Assembly (NCBI RefSeq): GCF_021397715.1
Contig: NZ_CP090207.1
Coordinates: 744,001-808,000, forward strand
Direction: 5' to 3'
Length of the DNA stretch: 64,000 nt
DNA from: Pantoea agglomerans
GTDB lineage: Bacteria > Pseudomonadota > Gammaproteobacteria > Enterobacterales > Enterobacteriaceae
Numbering within the stretch: the stretch's first letter is position 1; every line of letters starts with the position of its first letter. Below are positions 54,204 through 63,387 of this stretch, one piece after another. The notes beneath the pieces were generated by a model. The model was not told the origin of the DNA, searched no databases, and saw only the letters and a list, made by a program, of their open reading frames with translations. A program made the translations under genes and the position numbers.

Positions 54204-55862
54204 TTAATCCGCCATCAGATGGCCATACATCGTCATCAGACGGCGCGTCACGCCATTGGTCCAGCCGAAGCCATCCTGTAACGGATATTCGCCACCACCG
54301 CCTGGACGGGCGCGATCGCCGCTGATGTCATATTTTTCCACCAGCTTGTGATGCAGCTGATAGAAATTGTTGACCGTGGTCAGCCAGTTAACCGCGATTT
54401 CGCTCGCCAGCGTCTCTTCGCCGTAGTTATTCAGGCCAACAATCGCCATCCACTGCATCGGCGCCCAGCCATTGGGTTTATCCCACTGCTCGCCGCTCTC
54501 CACCATTGAGGTCAACAGACCGCCGTTGCTCAGGAGCAGATGACGCAGGGCAATGGCCTGCAGATGCGCCTGGTGAGGCGTGGCTAAACCAACAAACAGC
54601 GGAACCACCGCCGCCGCCGTAAAGGCACCGAAACGCTCACGACGCCAGTCATAGTCACGGAATACGCCGGCGGTGCTGTCCCACAAATAGCGGGTAATTG
54701 CACGTTTCCGCGCCTCGGCTTTTTTCTGCCAGGCCAGTGCGGTCAGCTCTTCGCCTTTGGCGTGCGACAGCGTGGCGATCATCAGCTCAAGTTTGTAGAG
54801 AAACGCATTGAGATCGATCGGAATAAACTGGGTGGTGCGAATGCTCGACAGACGTTTCGGGTTACGCAGCCAGCGTGAAGAGTAGTCCCAGCCGGAGGCT
54901 GCACCCGCACGCAGATCGCGATAAACTTCGCTGGCCGGACGTTTTGACTGTCGGGCCGTTTCCACATCCTCGATCCACGACTCATCACGCGGTGTATCCC
55001 GGTCATCCCAGTAACGGTTAAGCAGTGAACCGTTCGGCATCCGCACCACATGGCGATAAGCCTGATTGGGCATCAGCGAACCGGCACCGTCCATCCAGAA
55101 CTGATACTCCTTCATCAGCTGTTCCTGATAGCGCTTCGCACCGCGCACGCCATCTTCTTCAAACAGCTCAACCATCAGCGCAAACACGGGCGGCTGGGAA
55201 CGGCTGAGATAATAGGTGCGGTTACCGTTAGGCACATGGCCGTAGTTATCGATCAGCCAGGCGAAGTTATCCGCCATGTGACGCAGCAAATCATCACGAC
55301 CCGACTCGGCGAGGCCGAGCATGGTGAAGTAAGAATCCCAGTAATAGGTCTCGCCAAAGCGCCCGCCCGGCACCACATAAGGTTTCGGCAGCGGCAGCAG
55401 GGAAGAGTGCGGCATATGCTGCTGCGGCATTTTGGTCAGTACCGGCCACAGATCGTCGATATGCTCGTTGAGCGTTTTATCCGGATTGGAGACATAAAAG
55501 CTTTCATTTACGCCAGGCAGATAAAAGTGATCGGCGACAAAACGCGACAGGTCAAAATCACTGCTGCGTTTCTGTCGGCGATAGCGCATCAGCACATCCA
55601 GCGGATCGTATTTTGGCGAGCAGTCGGGGAAGGTTTTGCTATCCTCAAAAATGCGCGACATCTGGACATGTTCAAACAGTTCCAGATAACGATCGGCAGG
55701 GGTGAGCGCATCCGGCGCCGGTAAGCCTTCAATCAGCTCCGGTTCCGGTTCAGAATCCTGCATGCGATCCAGTTTCAGTTCATGGGGATCGTATTGATAC
55801 TCAACTTCCGCCCCGGCACGAACCTCTTCAAGTGCATTTAGTTGCTGGCGATAAGTATTAAT
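54204..55862 (-). CDS. treF: Cytoplasmic trehalase TreF, probable ATT start
   Basis: Cytoplasmic GH37 trehalase splitting trehalose to two glucose. Signatures [15 protein letters not shown] and [10 protein letters not shown] and the Gly-rich [14 protein letters not shown] are intact. The first ATG (55763) gives 519 residues, but coding similarity continues upstream: [13 protein letters not shown] aligns with the N-terminal YELDPYELKLDEM of E. coli TreF. Reading back, no ATG, GTG or TTG occurs before an in-frame stop; ATT at 55862-55860 lies 5 nt after a perfect AGGAGG (55873-55868) and gives 552 residues, close to the 549 of E. coli. AUU initiation, as in infC and pcnB, is the simplest reading; a sequence error is the alternative. 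Confidence 0.88.
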   Translation of the reverse strand: MNTYRQQLNALEEVRAGAEVEYQYDPHELKLDRMQDSEPEPELIEGLPAPDALTPADRYLELFEHVQMSRIFEDSKTFPDCSPKYDPLDVLMRYRRQKRSSDFDLSRFVADHFYLPGVNESFYVSNPDKTLNEHIDDLWPVLTKMPQQHMPHSSLLPLPKPYVVPGGRFGETYYWDSYFTMLGLAESGRDDLLRHMADNFAWLIDNYGHVPNGNRTYYLSRSQPPVFALMVELFEEDGVRGAKRYQEQLMKEYQFWMDGAGSLMPNQAYRHVVRMPNGSLLNRYWDDRDTPRDESWIEDVETARQSKRPASEVYRDLRAGAASGWDYSSRWLRNPKRLSSIRTTQFIPIDLNAFLYKLELMIATLSHAKGEELTALAWQKKAEARKRAITRYLWDSTAGVFRDYDWRRERFGAFTAAAVVPLFVGLATPHQAHLQAIALRHLLLSNGGLLTSMVESGEQWDKPNGWAPMQWMAIVGLNNYGEETLASEIAVNWLTTVNNFYQLHHKLVEKYDISGDRARPGGGGEYPLQDGFGWTNGVTRRLMTMYGHLMAD

Positions 55863-56215
55863 AGCGGCCTCCTGAGCGGTCGGGGTTGCACAAAGGACAA
55901 ATTATAGACCTCTCATGCTGCGGAACAACAATGCAGAATATCTATGAACGTAATAAAAATTGTCTATTAATCGACGTTTTTGGATAAATTCCAGTCAATT
56001 CAACCAAATATGCCGTTGTTCATAAAAAACGCATTTCAGATGAATCTCTTAGTCGGTAAAAGAAAAAAATTTAGCCTGAAGAAAACCGGCTTTTATTTAC
56101 ATTTTGTAAGATAAGCGTGGCGGGAAAAGGGTGCAAAAGATGGCATACGCAACGACAGAACCGGTGAGAAACGGCAAACAGAGCGGCCGATAGCGGCCCG
56201 CTCTGCGATCGTCAG
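55863..56215. other. Intergenic region treF / qorB
   Basis: 353 bp between the treF start and the qorB stop, AT-rich between 55930 and 56110. It should contain the treF promoter. A hairpin lies at 56179-56205. No gene is seen. Confidence 0.5.
56179..56205 (-). terminator. Likely terminator of qorB
   Basis: Stem CAGAGCGG/CCGCTCTG with an inner CCG/CGG stem, 10 bp beyond the qorB stop; followed on the minus strand by the weak T-rich TTTGCCGTTT. Confidence 0.55.
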
Positions 56216-57073
56216 TCAGCTTTTCGCCAGCGCAGCGCGAATGACTGCCGGATAAGGCGTCGTGGGACGACCAATCAGCTGGCTGAGCTGATGTGAATCA
56301 TCAAACAGACCGCCTTTTTCTGCACCCGCGTCGGAATCTGCCAGCATTTCAGCCAGGCCGTCAGGCAGCCCCGCGCTTTTCAGGGCGGCAGCAAATTCCT
56401 GCTGCGACAGATTGACGTAATCCACCTTTTCGCCGCTCTGAGCGGCAATTTCAGCGGCGAACTGCGCCAGGGTATAGCTGTCATCACCGGCCAGTTCATA
56501 CACCTTGCCAGCCTGATTATCACGTACCAGCACTTCCGCTGCTGCATCGGCATAATCCTGGCGCGCTGCCGACGCGATGCGTCCTTCGCCTGCGGCACCG
56601 ATAAAGGCATGATGCGCCAGCGCCGGGGCGATACTGGCTGCATAGTTTTCACTGTACCAGCCGTTACGCAGCAGGGCGAATGGCACGCCGGAAGCCTGCA
56701 ACAGCGCTTCGGTTGCCCGGTGTTCTACGCCCAGCCCCAGCGGTGAGCTATCGGCGTGCAGCAGGCTGGTATAAGCAATAAAACCAACGCCAGCCGTTCG
56801 GGCCGCTTCAATCACCGCTTTATGCTGGGCTTCGCGCTGACCCACTTCACTGCCGGAAATCAGCAGCAGCTTATCGACGCCAGCGAAGGCGGCAACCAGC
56901 GTCTCCGGCTGGCTGTAATCCGCCTGACGCACCACCACACCTTGTGCAGCAAGGTCTGCCGCTTTGGCTGGGGTACGCACGGCGGCAACAATATCGCCCG
57001 CCGGCACTTTTTTCAGTAATGCGTCGATCACTAAACGGCCGAGCTGGCCGGTGGCACCTGTCACTGCAAACAT
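56216..57073 (-). CDS. qorB: NAD(P)H:quinone oxidoreductase QorB
   Basis: 285-residue NmrA-like atypical short-chain dehydrogenase. N-terminal NAD(P)-binding GATGQLG (residues 5-11), then LLISGSEVGQRE, AYTSLLHADSSPLG and LRNGWYSENY match E. coli QorB (YtfG), which reduces quinones with NADPH. It is divergent from the HxlR-type regulator gene (103 bp apart), the same arrangement as E. coli qorB/ytfH, with a nested palindrome between. Confidence 0.94.
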   Translation of the reverse strand: MFAVTGATGQLGRLVIDALLKKVPAGDIVAAVRTPAKAADLAAQGVVVRQADYSQPETLVAAFAGVDKLLLISGSEVGQREAQHKAVIEAARTAGVGFIAYTSLLHADSSPLGLGVEHRATEALLQASGVPFALLRNGWYSENYAASIAPALAHHAFIGAAGEGRIASAARQDYADAAAEVLVRDNQAGKVYELAGDDSYTLAQFAAEIAAQSGEKVDYVNLSQQEFAAALKSAGLPDGLAEMLADSDAGAEKGGLFDDSHQLSQLIGRPTTPYPAVIRAALAKS

Positions 57074-57122
57074 GGTATCGCTCCGATTATTTCGCTGTTG
57101 GTGAAATCCAGACTACGGGATA

Positions 57123-57160
57123 AACTAATTTTTAGTAAGTACTTACAGATTTGTTAGTTT
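57123..57160. promoter_or_regulatory. Nested palindromic operator between qorB and ytfH
   Basis: Perfect 12-bp palindrome GTAAGTACTTAC (57135-57146) flanked nearly symmetrically by AAACTAA (57123-57129) and TTAGTTT (57154-57160). HxlR-type regulators bind GTAC/TTAC-type sites, so YtfH probably binds here and controls both genes. Confidence 0.65.
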
Positions 57161-57176
57161 AAGGGTTGTGATATAA

Positions 57177-57563
57177 ATGTCTGAAAAGCTGAGTGAAAGA
57201 TTTATCCGCGGTGAGCTGCTCAATGTGAACTGCCCCTCGCGTGAGGTACTTAAACGGGTGACCAGCCGCTGGAGCGTACTGATTCTGCTGGCGCTGCAGG
57301 ACCAGACGCTGCGCTTCAGCGAGTTGCGGCGAGTAGTAGGCGGCGTGAGTGAGCGGATGCTGGCGCAGAACCTGCGTCATCTGGAAGAAGACGGTTTCGT
57401 GCAGCGCATCGCTTATCAGGTGGTGCCGCCTCATGTGGAGTACTCGCTAACGCCGCTCGGGCGTGAAATGGGTGAGCAGGTGGTCGGGCTGGCCGACTGG
57501 CTGGAGGTCAATCTGAGCCGGATACTGGCGCAACGCGATAAAAGCGCGGCGGATCGGGCTTAA
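57177..57563 (+). CDS. ytfH: HxlR-family regulator YtfH (QorR-type)
   Basis: 128-residue winged-helix regulator of the HxlR family. Cys19 in CPSREVLKRVTSRW is the conserved N-terminal Cys that senses reactive electrophiles or quinones in related proteins (QorR, HypR). Helices LRRVVGGVSERMLAQNLRHLEEDG form the DNA-binding motif, followed by the wing VPPHVEYSLTPLG. Divergent from its likely target qorB. Confidence 0.92.
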   Translation: MSEKLSERFIRGELLNVNCPSREVLKRVTSRWSVLILLALQDQTLRFSELRRVVGGVSERMLAQNLRHLEEDGFVQRIAYQVVPPHVEYSLTPLGREMGEQVVGLADWLEVNLSRILAQRDKSAADRA

Positions 57564-57628
57564 CACCCGAGCGGCAGTGAAGCCGCGCTTTGCCTGCGTC
57601 CCGTCGAAGATGCCTGCAATAGCCTGCG

Positions 57629-58516
57629 CTAGTGAAGATATTTTTCAAACCACGCCAGGGTTCTTTGCCACGCCAGTTCTGCCGCCGGTTGGTCGTAGCG
57701 CGGGGTCGAATCATTGTGGAAGCCGTGATTCACGCCAGGATAGAGGTATGCCTGATAGATCTTGTTATACTGCTTTAGCGCCGCTTCATAAGCTGGCCAG
57801 CCCGCGTTGATATTGTTATCCAGCGCGGCATAGTGCAGCAGCAATGGCGCGTTTATCCGCGGCACATCTTCCGCTTTTGGCTGCCGGCCATAGAAGGGGA
57901 CCGCGCAGTCCAGCTCCGGGAAGGCAACGGCCGCCGCATTGGCGACGCCGCCGCCATAACAAAAGCCCGTTATTCCCACTTTCCCGCTCGCTTCCGGGTG
58001 ATGACGTAAAAATGTCACGGCGGCAAAAAAGTCGTTCATCAGCCTGACGGGATCGACCTTCGCCTGTAATGCGCGCCCCTCTTCGTCATTACCAGGATAG
58101 CCGCCGACCGAACTCAGCCCGTCGGGAGCCAGCGCGATATAACCCGCTTTGGCGACCCGGCGCGCCACATCATCAATGTAGGGATTGAGACCGCGGTTTT
58201 CATGTACCACCACCACCGCCGGACGCCGGCCTGCAGGTTTCGTCGGTTTTACCAGATAGCCGCGGACTTCACCGTGACCCTCCGGCGAAAGATAGTGGAG
58301 GTATTCTGGTTTGATATCGGGATCGGTGAACTCCACCTGCGTCGCCAGGGCATAGTTGGGGCTGAGCATACCGAGCAGCGTGGCACCGGTCATGCCGCCA
58401 ATAGCCAGTTTACCGGCCATGGCAATAAACTCGCGTTTAGTGATGCGGCCGTGCGCGTAGTAATCGTAAAGCTCCAGCAGTTCCTGCGGAAAATCCTGTG
58501 CGGTCAGACGTGCCAT
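57629..58516 (-). CDS. yghX: Dienelactone hydrolase family protein YghX
   Basis: 295-residue alpha/beta hydrolase of the dienelactone hydrolase family. Catalytic Cys in GFCYGGG, Asp after LLLHYAALD and His in GVNHGFHN are intact; VVVHENRGLNPYIDDVARR is the family signature. A hydrophobic segment at about 33-55 after KREF resembles a non-cleaved or Tat-like anchor, without twin arginine. By recall the E. coli K-12 copy is interrupted; here it is full length. Substrate unknown. Confidence 0.9.
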   Translation of the reverse strand: MARLTAQDFPQELLELYDYYAHGRITKREFIAMAGKLAIGGMTGATLLGMLSPNYALATQVEFTDPDIKPEYLHYLSPEGHGEVRGYLVKPTKPAGRRPAVVVVHENRGLNPYIDDVARRVAKAGYIALAPDGLSSVGGYPGNDEEGRALQAKVDPVRLMNDFFAAVTFLRHHPEASGKVGITGFCYGGGVANAAAVAFPELDCAVPFYGRQPKAEDVPRINAPLLLHYAALDNNINAGWPAYEAALKQYNKIYQAYLYPGVNHGFHNDSTPRYDQPAAELAWQRTLAWFEKYLH

Positions 58517-58634
58517 AGCGACTCCTTAACCCGGATAAGAGGATAAATGCCACCCTAACAAACCACAGCGGGAGACGGCAGGCAACCGGCATGACGCAAC
58601 AGGTTAAAACGGTAATAACGTAACGGCAGAGGAA

Positions 58635-58713
58635 AATAAGCGGCTCAGCCGGTTAATAAGTGATTGCTGCTTATTAAGCCGCTTATTCAGTGTTGTTTCA
58701 GGGAATAAGCCGC
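58635..58713. repeat. Clustered AATAAG/CTTATT inverted repeats
   Basis: Outer perfect 11-bp arms AATAAGCGGCT (58635-58645) and AGCCGCTTATT (58677-58687) enclose an inner TTAATAAG/CTTATTAA pair (58653-58660 and 58670-58677). A further AATAAGCCGC lies at 58704-58713. In all, five AATAAG/CTTATT copies in 79 bp. Confidence 0.65.
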
Positions 58714-59121
58714 AGACGCGCGGCGGCTGTTAATTATCGGTAAGAGATCACTCCAATTTATTAACATTTACATCCGCATTAAACTGCCCGGTTTTACCGG
58801 CTTCGCCTGAAAATATAATCCTGCCATTAGACAATCCAGGGCAAAAAAGCAAACAAAGCGGCAGGCAGAAATATTTGGTTTCTAACCCATTAAAAAGTAA
58901 GTCTATTTCGAAGAGTTACAGTCAGATTTGACCTTTCCCGGAACAGGGTTTATAAAATAATAACACCGGAAAACAGCATGTTGAGGGCTTTTTTTTGGTT
59001 AAAGGTGGGCTTAGCCAGTGGGCAATTTTAAGCCAGCAATAGCATAACATTCGTGTCACATAACTACGCTGTAATTAACCTTTGCGCCTTATTTTTAAAT
59101 AAGTAATTCCCATGAAAAACA

Positions 59122-59135
59122 ATGATCAGAATCAA
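59122..59135. promoter_or_regulatory. FNR-like site upstream of cioA
   Basis: ATGAT-CAGA-ATCAA matches TTGAT-N4-ATCAA at 9 of 10 positions, 168 bp upstream of cioA. Oxygen control of a terminal oxidase is plausible; binding is inferred. Confidence 0.4.
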
Positions 59136-59302
59136 CAAAGACTGTTATAGTTTTCATTAACCCGATTGTTTCTGTTTCCTCGCTGCGAATAGTTTTAAAT
59201 TCGCGGCGGGAATTAATTCAACGGCAACGAAATGAGTGCTTCAGGCTTAAGTTGTTAATTATAAGTAAATATGTGGTGTTCTATGTGGCAAAGAGGTAAG
59301 CA

Positions 59303-60715
59303 ATGTTCGGATTAGATGCCTTTCATCTGGCGAGGATTCAGTTCGCATTTACTGTTTCCTTCCATATTATCTTTCCCGCCATCACCATCGGCCTCGCCAG
59401 CTTCCTGGCCGTGCTCGAAGGGATGTGGCTGAAAACCCGCGATCATACCTATCGTGATCTCTACCATTTCTGGTCGAAAATCTTTGCCGTCAACTTCGGC
59501 ATGGGCGTGGTGTCGGGACTGGTGATGGCCTATCAGTTCGGGACCAACTGGAGCGGCTTCTCGGAGTTTGCCGGCAGTATCACCGGTCCGCTACTGACCT
59601 ATGAAGTCCTGACCGCTTTCTTCCTCGAAGCGGGCTTCCTCGGCGTGATGCTGTTCGGCTGGAATCGCGTCGGGCCCGGTCTGCACTTCTTTGCCACCTG
59701 TATGGTTGCGCTGGGAACCCTGATCTCTACCTTCTGGATCCTCGCGTCAAACAGCTGGATGCATACGCCGCAGGGCTACATCATCGAGAACGGCATCGTG
59801 GTGCCGCAGGACTGGTTCAAAATCGTCTTTAACCCGTCGTTCCCGTACCGCCTGTTCCATATGTCGGTGGCCGCCTTCCTCGCCAGCGCCTTCTTTGTCG
59901 GGTCATCAGCGGCCTGGCATCTGCTGAAAGGCAAAAATAATCCTGCGATTCGCAAGATGTTTTCGATGGCGCTGTGGATGGCGCTGATTGTCGCGCCGAT
60001 TCAGGCGATGATCGGCGATGCGCATGGTCTCAACACCCTGGAGCATCAGCCCGCCAAAATAGCGGCGATTGAAGGACACTGGGAAAACCCGCCAGGCGAA
60101 GCCACGCCGCTGATTCTGTTTGGTATTCCCGACATGGAGCAGGAGCGCACCAAATACGCGCTGGAAGTGCCTTATCTCGGCAGCCTGATCCTGACCCACA
60201 GCCTGGATAAGCAGGTACCGGCGCTGAAGTCATTCCCGAAAGAGGATCGGCCAAATTCAACGGTCATCTTCTGGTCGTTCCGCGTGATGGTGGCGATGGG
60301 GCTGCTGATGATTACTCTGGGCGTGGTCAGTCTGTGGCTGCGTTTCAAAGGGCGTCTGTATGAGTCACGTCCATTCCTGTGGTTTGCGCTGCTGATGGGG
60401 CCGTCCGGTCTGATAGCGATCCTGGCTGGGTGGTTCACCACGGAGATCGGCCGTCAGCCCTGGGTGGTGTATGGCGTACAGCGCACCATTGATGCGGTGT
60501 CGGCGCACGGCGATCTCCATATGAGTATCAGCCTGCTGGCCTTCATCCTGGTCTACAGCTCGGTGTTCGGCGTGGGTTATCACTATATGATGCGTCTGAT
60601 CAAGCAGGGTCCCGAAACCGGCGAAGGACACATCACTGAGCAGGGTGGTCCGGGTCAGAAGAAAACCCCGGCACGTCCACTTTCTGCGGCCACCTTTAAG
60701 GATGGAGACCACTAA
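59303..60715 (+). CDS. cioA: Cyanide-insensitive quinol oxidase subunit I (CydA/CioA type)
   Basis: 470-residue subunit I of a bd-type quinol oxidase, reducing oxygen to water in the inner membrane. Haem ligands: His21 in SFHIIFPA, His in PYRLFHMSV and Met in the conserved helix. At 470 residues it is some 50 shorter than E. coli CydA (about 522), consistent with the short Q-loop of the cyanide-insensitive CIO/Bd-II-like class. Followed after 1 bp by subunit II and then a small membrane protein. Symbol given by class; could equally be called cydA-like. Confidence 0.88.
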   Translation: MFGLDAFHLARIQFAFTVSFHIIFPAITIGLASFLAVLEGMWLKTRDHTYRDLYHFWSKIFAVNFGMGVVSGLVMAYQFGTNWSGFSEFAGSITGPLLTYEVLTAFFLEAGFLGVMLFGWNRVGPGLHFFATCMVALGTLISTFWILASNSWMHTPQGYIIENGIVVPQDWFKIVFNPSFPYRLFHMSVAAFLASAFFVGSSAAWHLLKGKNNPAIRKMFSMALWMALIVAPIQAMIGDAHGLNTLEHQPAKIAAIEGHWENPPGEATPLILFGIPDMEQERTKYALEVPYLGSLILTHSLDKQVPALKSFPKEDRPNSTVIFWSFRVMVAMGLLMITLGVVSLWLRFKGRLYESRPFLWFALLMGPSGLIAILAGWFTTEIGRQPWVVYGVQRTIDAVSAHGDLHMSISLLAFILVYSSVFGVGYHYMMRLIKQGPETGEGHITEQGGPGQKKTPARPLSAATFKDGDH

Positions 60716-60716
60716 G

Positions 60717-61721
60717 ATGATCGATTTTTCAATTATCTGGTTCGCGATTATCGTCTTCGCCACCCTGATGTATATCGTAATGGATGGGTTCGATCTCGGT
60801 ATCGGCCTGCTGTTCCCGTTCAACAAGGATGTGGGCGAGCGCGACATGATGGTCAACACCGTTGCGCCGGTCTGGGATGGTAATGAAACCTGGCTGGTGC
60901 TGGGCGGGGCGGGGCTGTATGGCGCGTTCCCGCTGGCCTACTCGGTGATTGCCGATGCGCTGTCGATTCCGCTGACGGCGATGCTGATTGGCCTGATTTT
61001 CCGTGGCGTGGCGTTTGAGTTCCGCTTCAAAGCGGTAGAAGGTCACCGCGCATTCTGGGACAAGTCATTCATCGCGGGGTCTATCCTGGCTACCTTCAGT
61101 CAGGGCGTCGCGGTTGGCGCAATGCTGGACGGTATTCCGGTTGAGGGCCGCCGTTTTGCCGGTTCCGCAATGGACTGGCTGGCACCGTTCCCGCTGTTCT
61201 GCGGCGTGGGGCTGGTGGTGGCCTATGCGCTGCTGGGCTGTACCTGGCTGATCATGAAAACGGAAGATGAGCTGCACCGCAAAATGTCAGCGCTGGCCAC
61301 GCCGCTGGTGATCGCGCTGCTGGTGATTGTCGGTATCATCAGCCTGTGGACGCCGTTTGCCCACGACGATATTGCCCAGCGCTGGTTTAGCAAGCCTAAC
61401 CTGTTCTGGTTCCTGCCGGTTCCGGTGCTGGTGTTGCTCTGTTCGTGGGGCATCGTGCGTGCGATCAAACGTCAGGCGCACTACTCGCCGTTCCTGCTGA
61501 CGCTGGCGCTGATCTTCCTCGGCTTCTCTGGCCTGGGTATCAGCATCTGGCCCAACATTATTCCGCCGTCAGTGACCATCTGGGCCGCCGCATCACCTCC
61601 GCAGAGCCAGGCCTTTATGCTGGTGGGAAGCCTGCTGATCATTCCGATGATCCTGGGCTACACCTTCTGGAGCTACTACGTGTTCCGTGGAAAAATCAAA
61701 GCAGATGCAGGATATCATTGA
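60717..61721 (+). CDS. cioB: Quinol oxidase subunit II (CydB/CioB type)
   Basis: 334-residue subunit II with eight to nine helices; begins MIDFSIIWFAIIVFATLMY and has the family signature DGFDLGIGLLFPF and WDGNETWLVLGG. It partners CioA. Start ATG 60717 overlaps nothing and lies one base after the cioA stop; longer upstream frame is inside cioA. Length (334) is shorter than E. coli CydB (379), as in CIO. Confidence 0.9.
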   Translation: MIDFSIIWFAIIVFATLMYIVMDGFDLGIGLLFPFNKDVGERDMMVNTVAPVWDGNETWLVLGGAGLYGAFPLAYSVIADALSIPLTAMLIGLIFRGVAFEFRFKAVEGHRAFWDKSFIAGSILATFSQGVAVGAMLDGIPVEGRRFAGSAMDWLAPFPLFCGVGLVVAYALLGCTWLIMKTEDELHRKMSALATPLVIALLVIVGIISLWTPFAHDDIAQRWFSKPNLFWFLPVPVLVLLCSWGIVRAIKRQAHYSPFLLTLALIFLGFSGLGISIWPNIIPPSVTIWAAASPPQSQAFMLVGSLLIIPMILGYTFWSYYVFRGKIKADAGYH

Positions 61722-61722
61722 T

Positions 61723-61890
61723 ATGAAAACCGAAGTCAGCAGCATGAAAAACCACAATGAAACGAAAGCCCCGTGGTGGAAGCGCGTGATGTGGCTGGTG
61801 GTCATCTACGCCGCAAGCGTGCTGGCACTGGGTGTCGTCGCCTCATTATTCCGCATGATGATGACAGCGGCCGGTATGCGCAGCCATTAG
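61723..61890 (+). CDS. Small DUF2474-type membrane protein of the CIO operon
   Basis: 55-residue protein with basic N-terminus (KAPWWKRVMWL) and one transmembrane helix (VVIYAASVLALGVVASLFRMM). It follows cioB by one base, the position of CydX/DUF2474 small subunits that stabilise bd oxidases. An in-frame ATG at 61744 would give 48 residues. Terminated by the hairpin at 61921. Confidence 0.8.
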   Translation: MKTEVSSMKNHNETKAPWWKRVMWLVVIYAASVLALGVVASLFRMMMTAAGMRSH

Positions 61891-61920
61891 TGGCTCCCTT
61901 ACCCGCTGCGTAAAGAGCAG

Positions 61921-61944
61921 GGCTGACTTCGGTCAGCCTTTTTT
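61921..61944 (+). terminator. Intrinsic terminator of the cioAB operon
   Basis: Perfect 7-bp stem GGCTGAC/GTCAGCC closed by a TTCG tetraloop, then six T. Confidence 0.94.
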
Positions 61945-62082
61945 AATTAGTCACCTAAGCAATTAATGCGAAATCGTCACCTGGCCACCCTTTGCGCCCG
62001 GCCTTTCCTTACCGCCGTTGCGGTTTTTTGTTATTCTTTTGTGACAAATATCACCCTTTAATCCGCGTCGTACATCGCCATC

Positions 62083-62952
62083 ATGCTCAGTCAGGCCCTT
62101 AAAAAACAGCACATTAATGCACTGGTAGAGTGGATCGAAGCCAATCTGACCGACGATCTTAGTATTGATCTGATCACCCTGAAATCGGGTTATTCCAAAT
62201 GGCACATGCAGCGCATGTTCAAAGAGATGACCGGCCAGACGCTGGCGGCTTATACCCGTAAACGACGCCTGACGATGGCGGCAATGGCGCTGCGGCTGAC
62301 CCGTATGCCGCTGATCGATATCGCCGTACGCTTTGGTTTTGACAACCAGCAGAATTTTACCCGGGTCTTTAAAAGCCATTTCTCGCTGACGCCTGGCGCG
62401 TTCCGTCGTATCCCGCATTTACCGGTGAAACATTTCCACGGCCGGATTCCGGTGCGCTCGCCGATTGAACATGCGGTGCTGGTTGAACAGGATGAAGACC
62501 TGCCGCTCTGCGGTGAGACGATGGAGTGGGAGTGTCAGTTCGGCGAATATATCGCCGATCATGAACATCGGGTGGCGGAACAGGCGCGACGGCTGGTTGC
62601 GCTGGCGGGCGGCCAGGTGCGGCATGGCTGGCTCGGTTTTCAGTATGGTCCGGGCCACTCTTCGGCTGACCAGCAGAATATCAGCCTGTTCCAGGCACTG
62701 GAGCCGCAGCACGCCGCGATGCTGGACGGCAAAACAGAGAGCTGGAGTGAAACGCGTGGACTTTATGCGCGGATTAACTGGAGCGGCGCACCTGAGCAGC
62801 TGACGCGCTTTATTGCTGACATCTACTATCTGCACCTGCCGACGCTGGGCGTGGCGCGCCGTCAGGGTAAAGATCTGCTGCGGCTGGATTTTGCACTCTG
62901 CAAACCGGACTGGCTGAGCGGGGTTTTTTCGATTCCGGTGACGCCAGCCTGA
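62083..62952 (+). CDS. Rob-like AraC-family regulator
   Basis: 289-residue regulator with the N-terminal AraC/XylS double HTH of the MarA/SoxS/Rob group (about 8-108; SGYSKWHMQRMFKEMTG and FGFDNQQNFTRVFKSHF) and a GyrI-like effector domain (about 120-285), the Rob architecture and length. Sequence departs from E. coli Rob in many places, especially the C-terminus, so it may be a Rob paralogue. It probably controls stress or efflux genes; target not evident. Stands alone. Confidence 0.85.
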   Translation: MLSQALKKQHINALVEWIEANLTDDLSIDLITLKSGYSKWHMQRMFKEMTGQTLAAYTRKRRLTMAAMALRLTRMPLIDIAVRFGFDNQQNFTRVFKSHFSLTPGAFRRIPHLPVKHFHGRIPVRSPIEHAVLVEQDEDLPLCGETMEWECQFGEYIADHEHRVAEQARRLVALAGGQVRHGWLGFQYGPGHSSADQQNISLFQALEPQHAAMLDGKTESWSETRGLYARINWSGAPEQLTRFIADIYYLHLPTLGVARRQGKDLLRLDFALCKPDWLSGVFSIPVTPA

Positions 62953-63183
62953 GGCGTCACCGGCCGTTTCAGCCGCGATTCGGCTGCCTCAGCCTGAAAA
63001 ATGCATATTCTGTGCGGTAAACCGTGACAAACCGCACGATTTTATAAAATAAGTTACCGGTCTGGCGTAAAATCCTTCACCGAAACCCCGTAGTGCACCA
63101 TTCAACGTACTTTTCTGGCGGGGCTGAAACATTCATCTGCATTTCTGGCCATTTCTGGCTAAAAACGATAAACGAAGAAAATT

Positions 63184-63387
63184 ATGCGACGCTCAATGTT
63201 GTTACTTATCTCAATGCTTTCGGCATTGCCTATGCTGGCTGCGGCTCAACTGGCAGAACCCTTCTCGCCACCGGCTGGCCTGCACCCGCATTCACAGATC
63301 TCTCAGCACGAAATTCTGGGCGACGGCCAGTTGCCGCAGCACACCCAGAATAATCCTGCCGCCTCCGGCTTTAACGACACGCTGTAA
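63184..63387 (+). CDS. Small exported protein, function unknown
   Basis: 67-residue protein with a clear signal peptide (MRRSMLLLISMLSALPMLAAAQ, about 21 residues) and a short hydrophilic mature part rich in His, Gln and Pro (HPHSQISQHEILGDGQLPQ). I do not recognise the family. It is not in an evident operon: the Rob-like gene ends 230 bp before and the next gene starts 410 bp later. The signal peptide and codon-like composition argue that it is real. Confidence 0.6.
   Translation: MRRSMLLLISMLSALPMLAAAQLAEPFSPPAGLHPHSQISQHEILGDGQLPQHTQNNPAASGFNDTL

Larger units (their letters stand above)
58517..59302. other. Long divergent region yghX / cioA
   Basis: 786 bp without a gene. It holds the AATAAG array (58635-58713), then AT-rich DNA from about 58735 to 59270 with an FNR-like site at 59122-59135. 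No clear ORF or RNA family seen. It probably carries the cioAB promoter with long leader. Confidence 0.55.
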
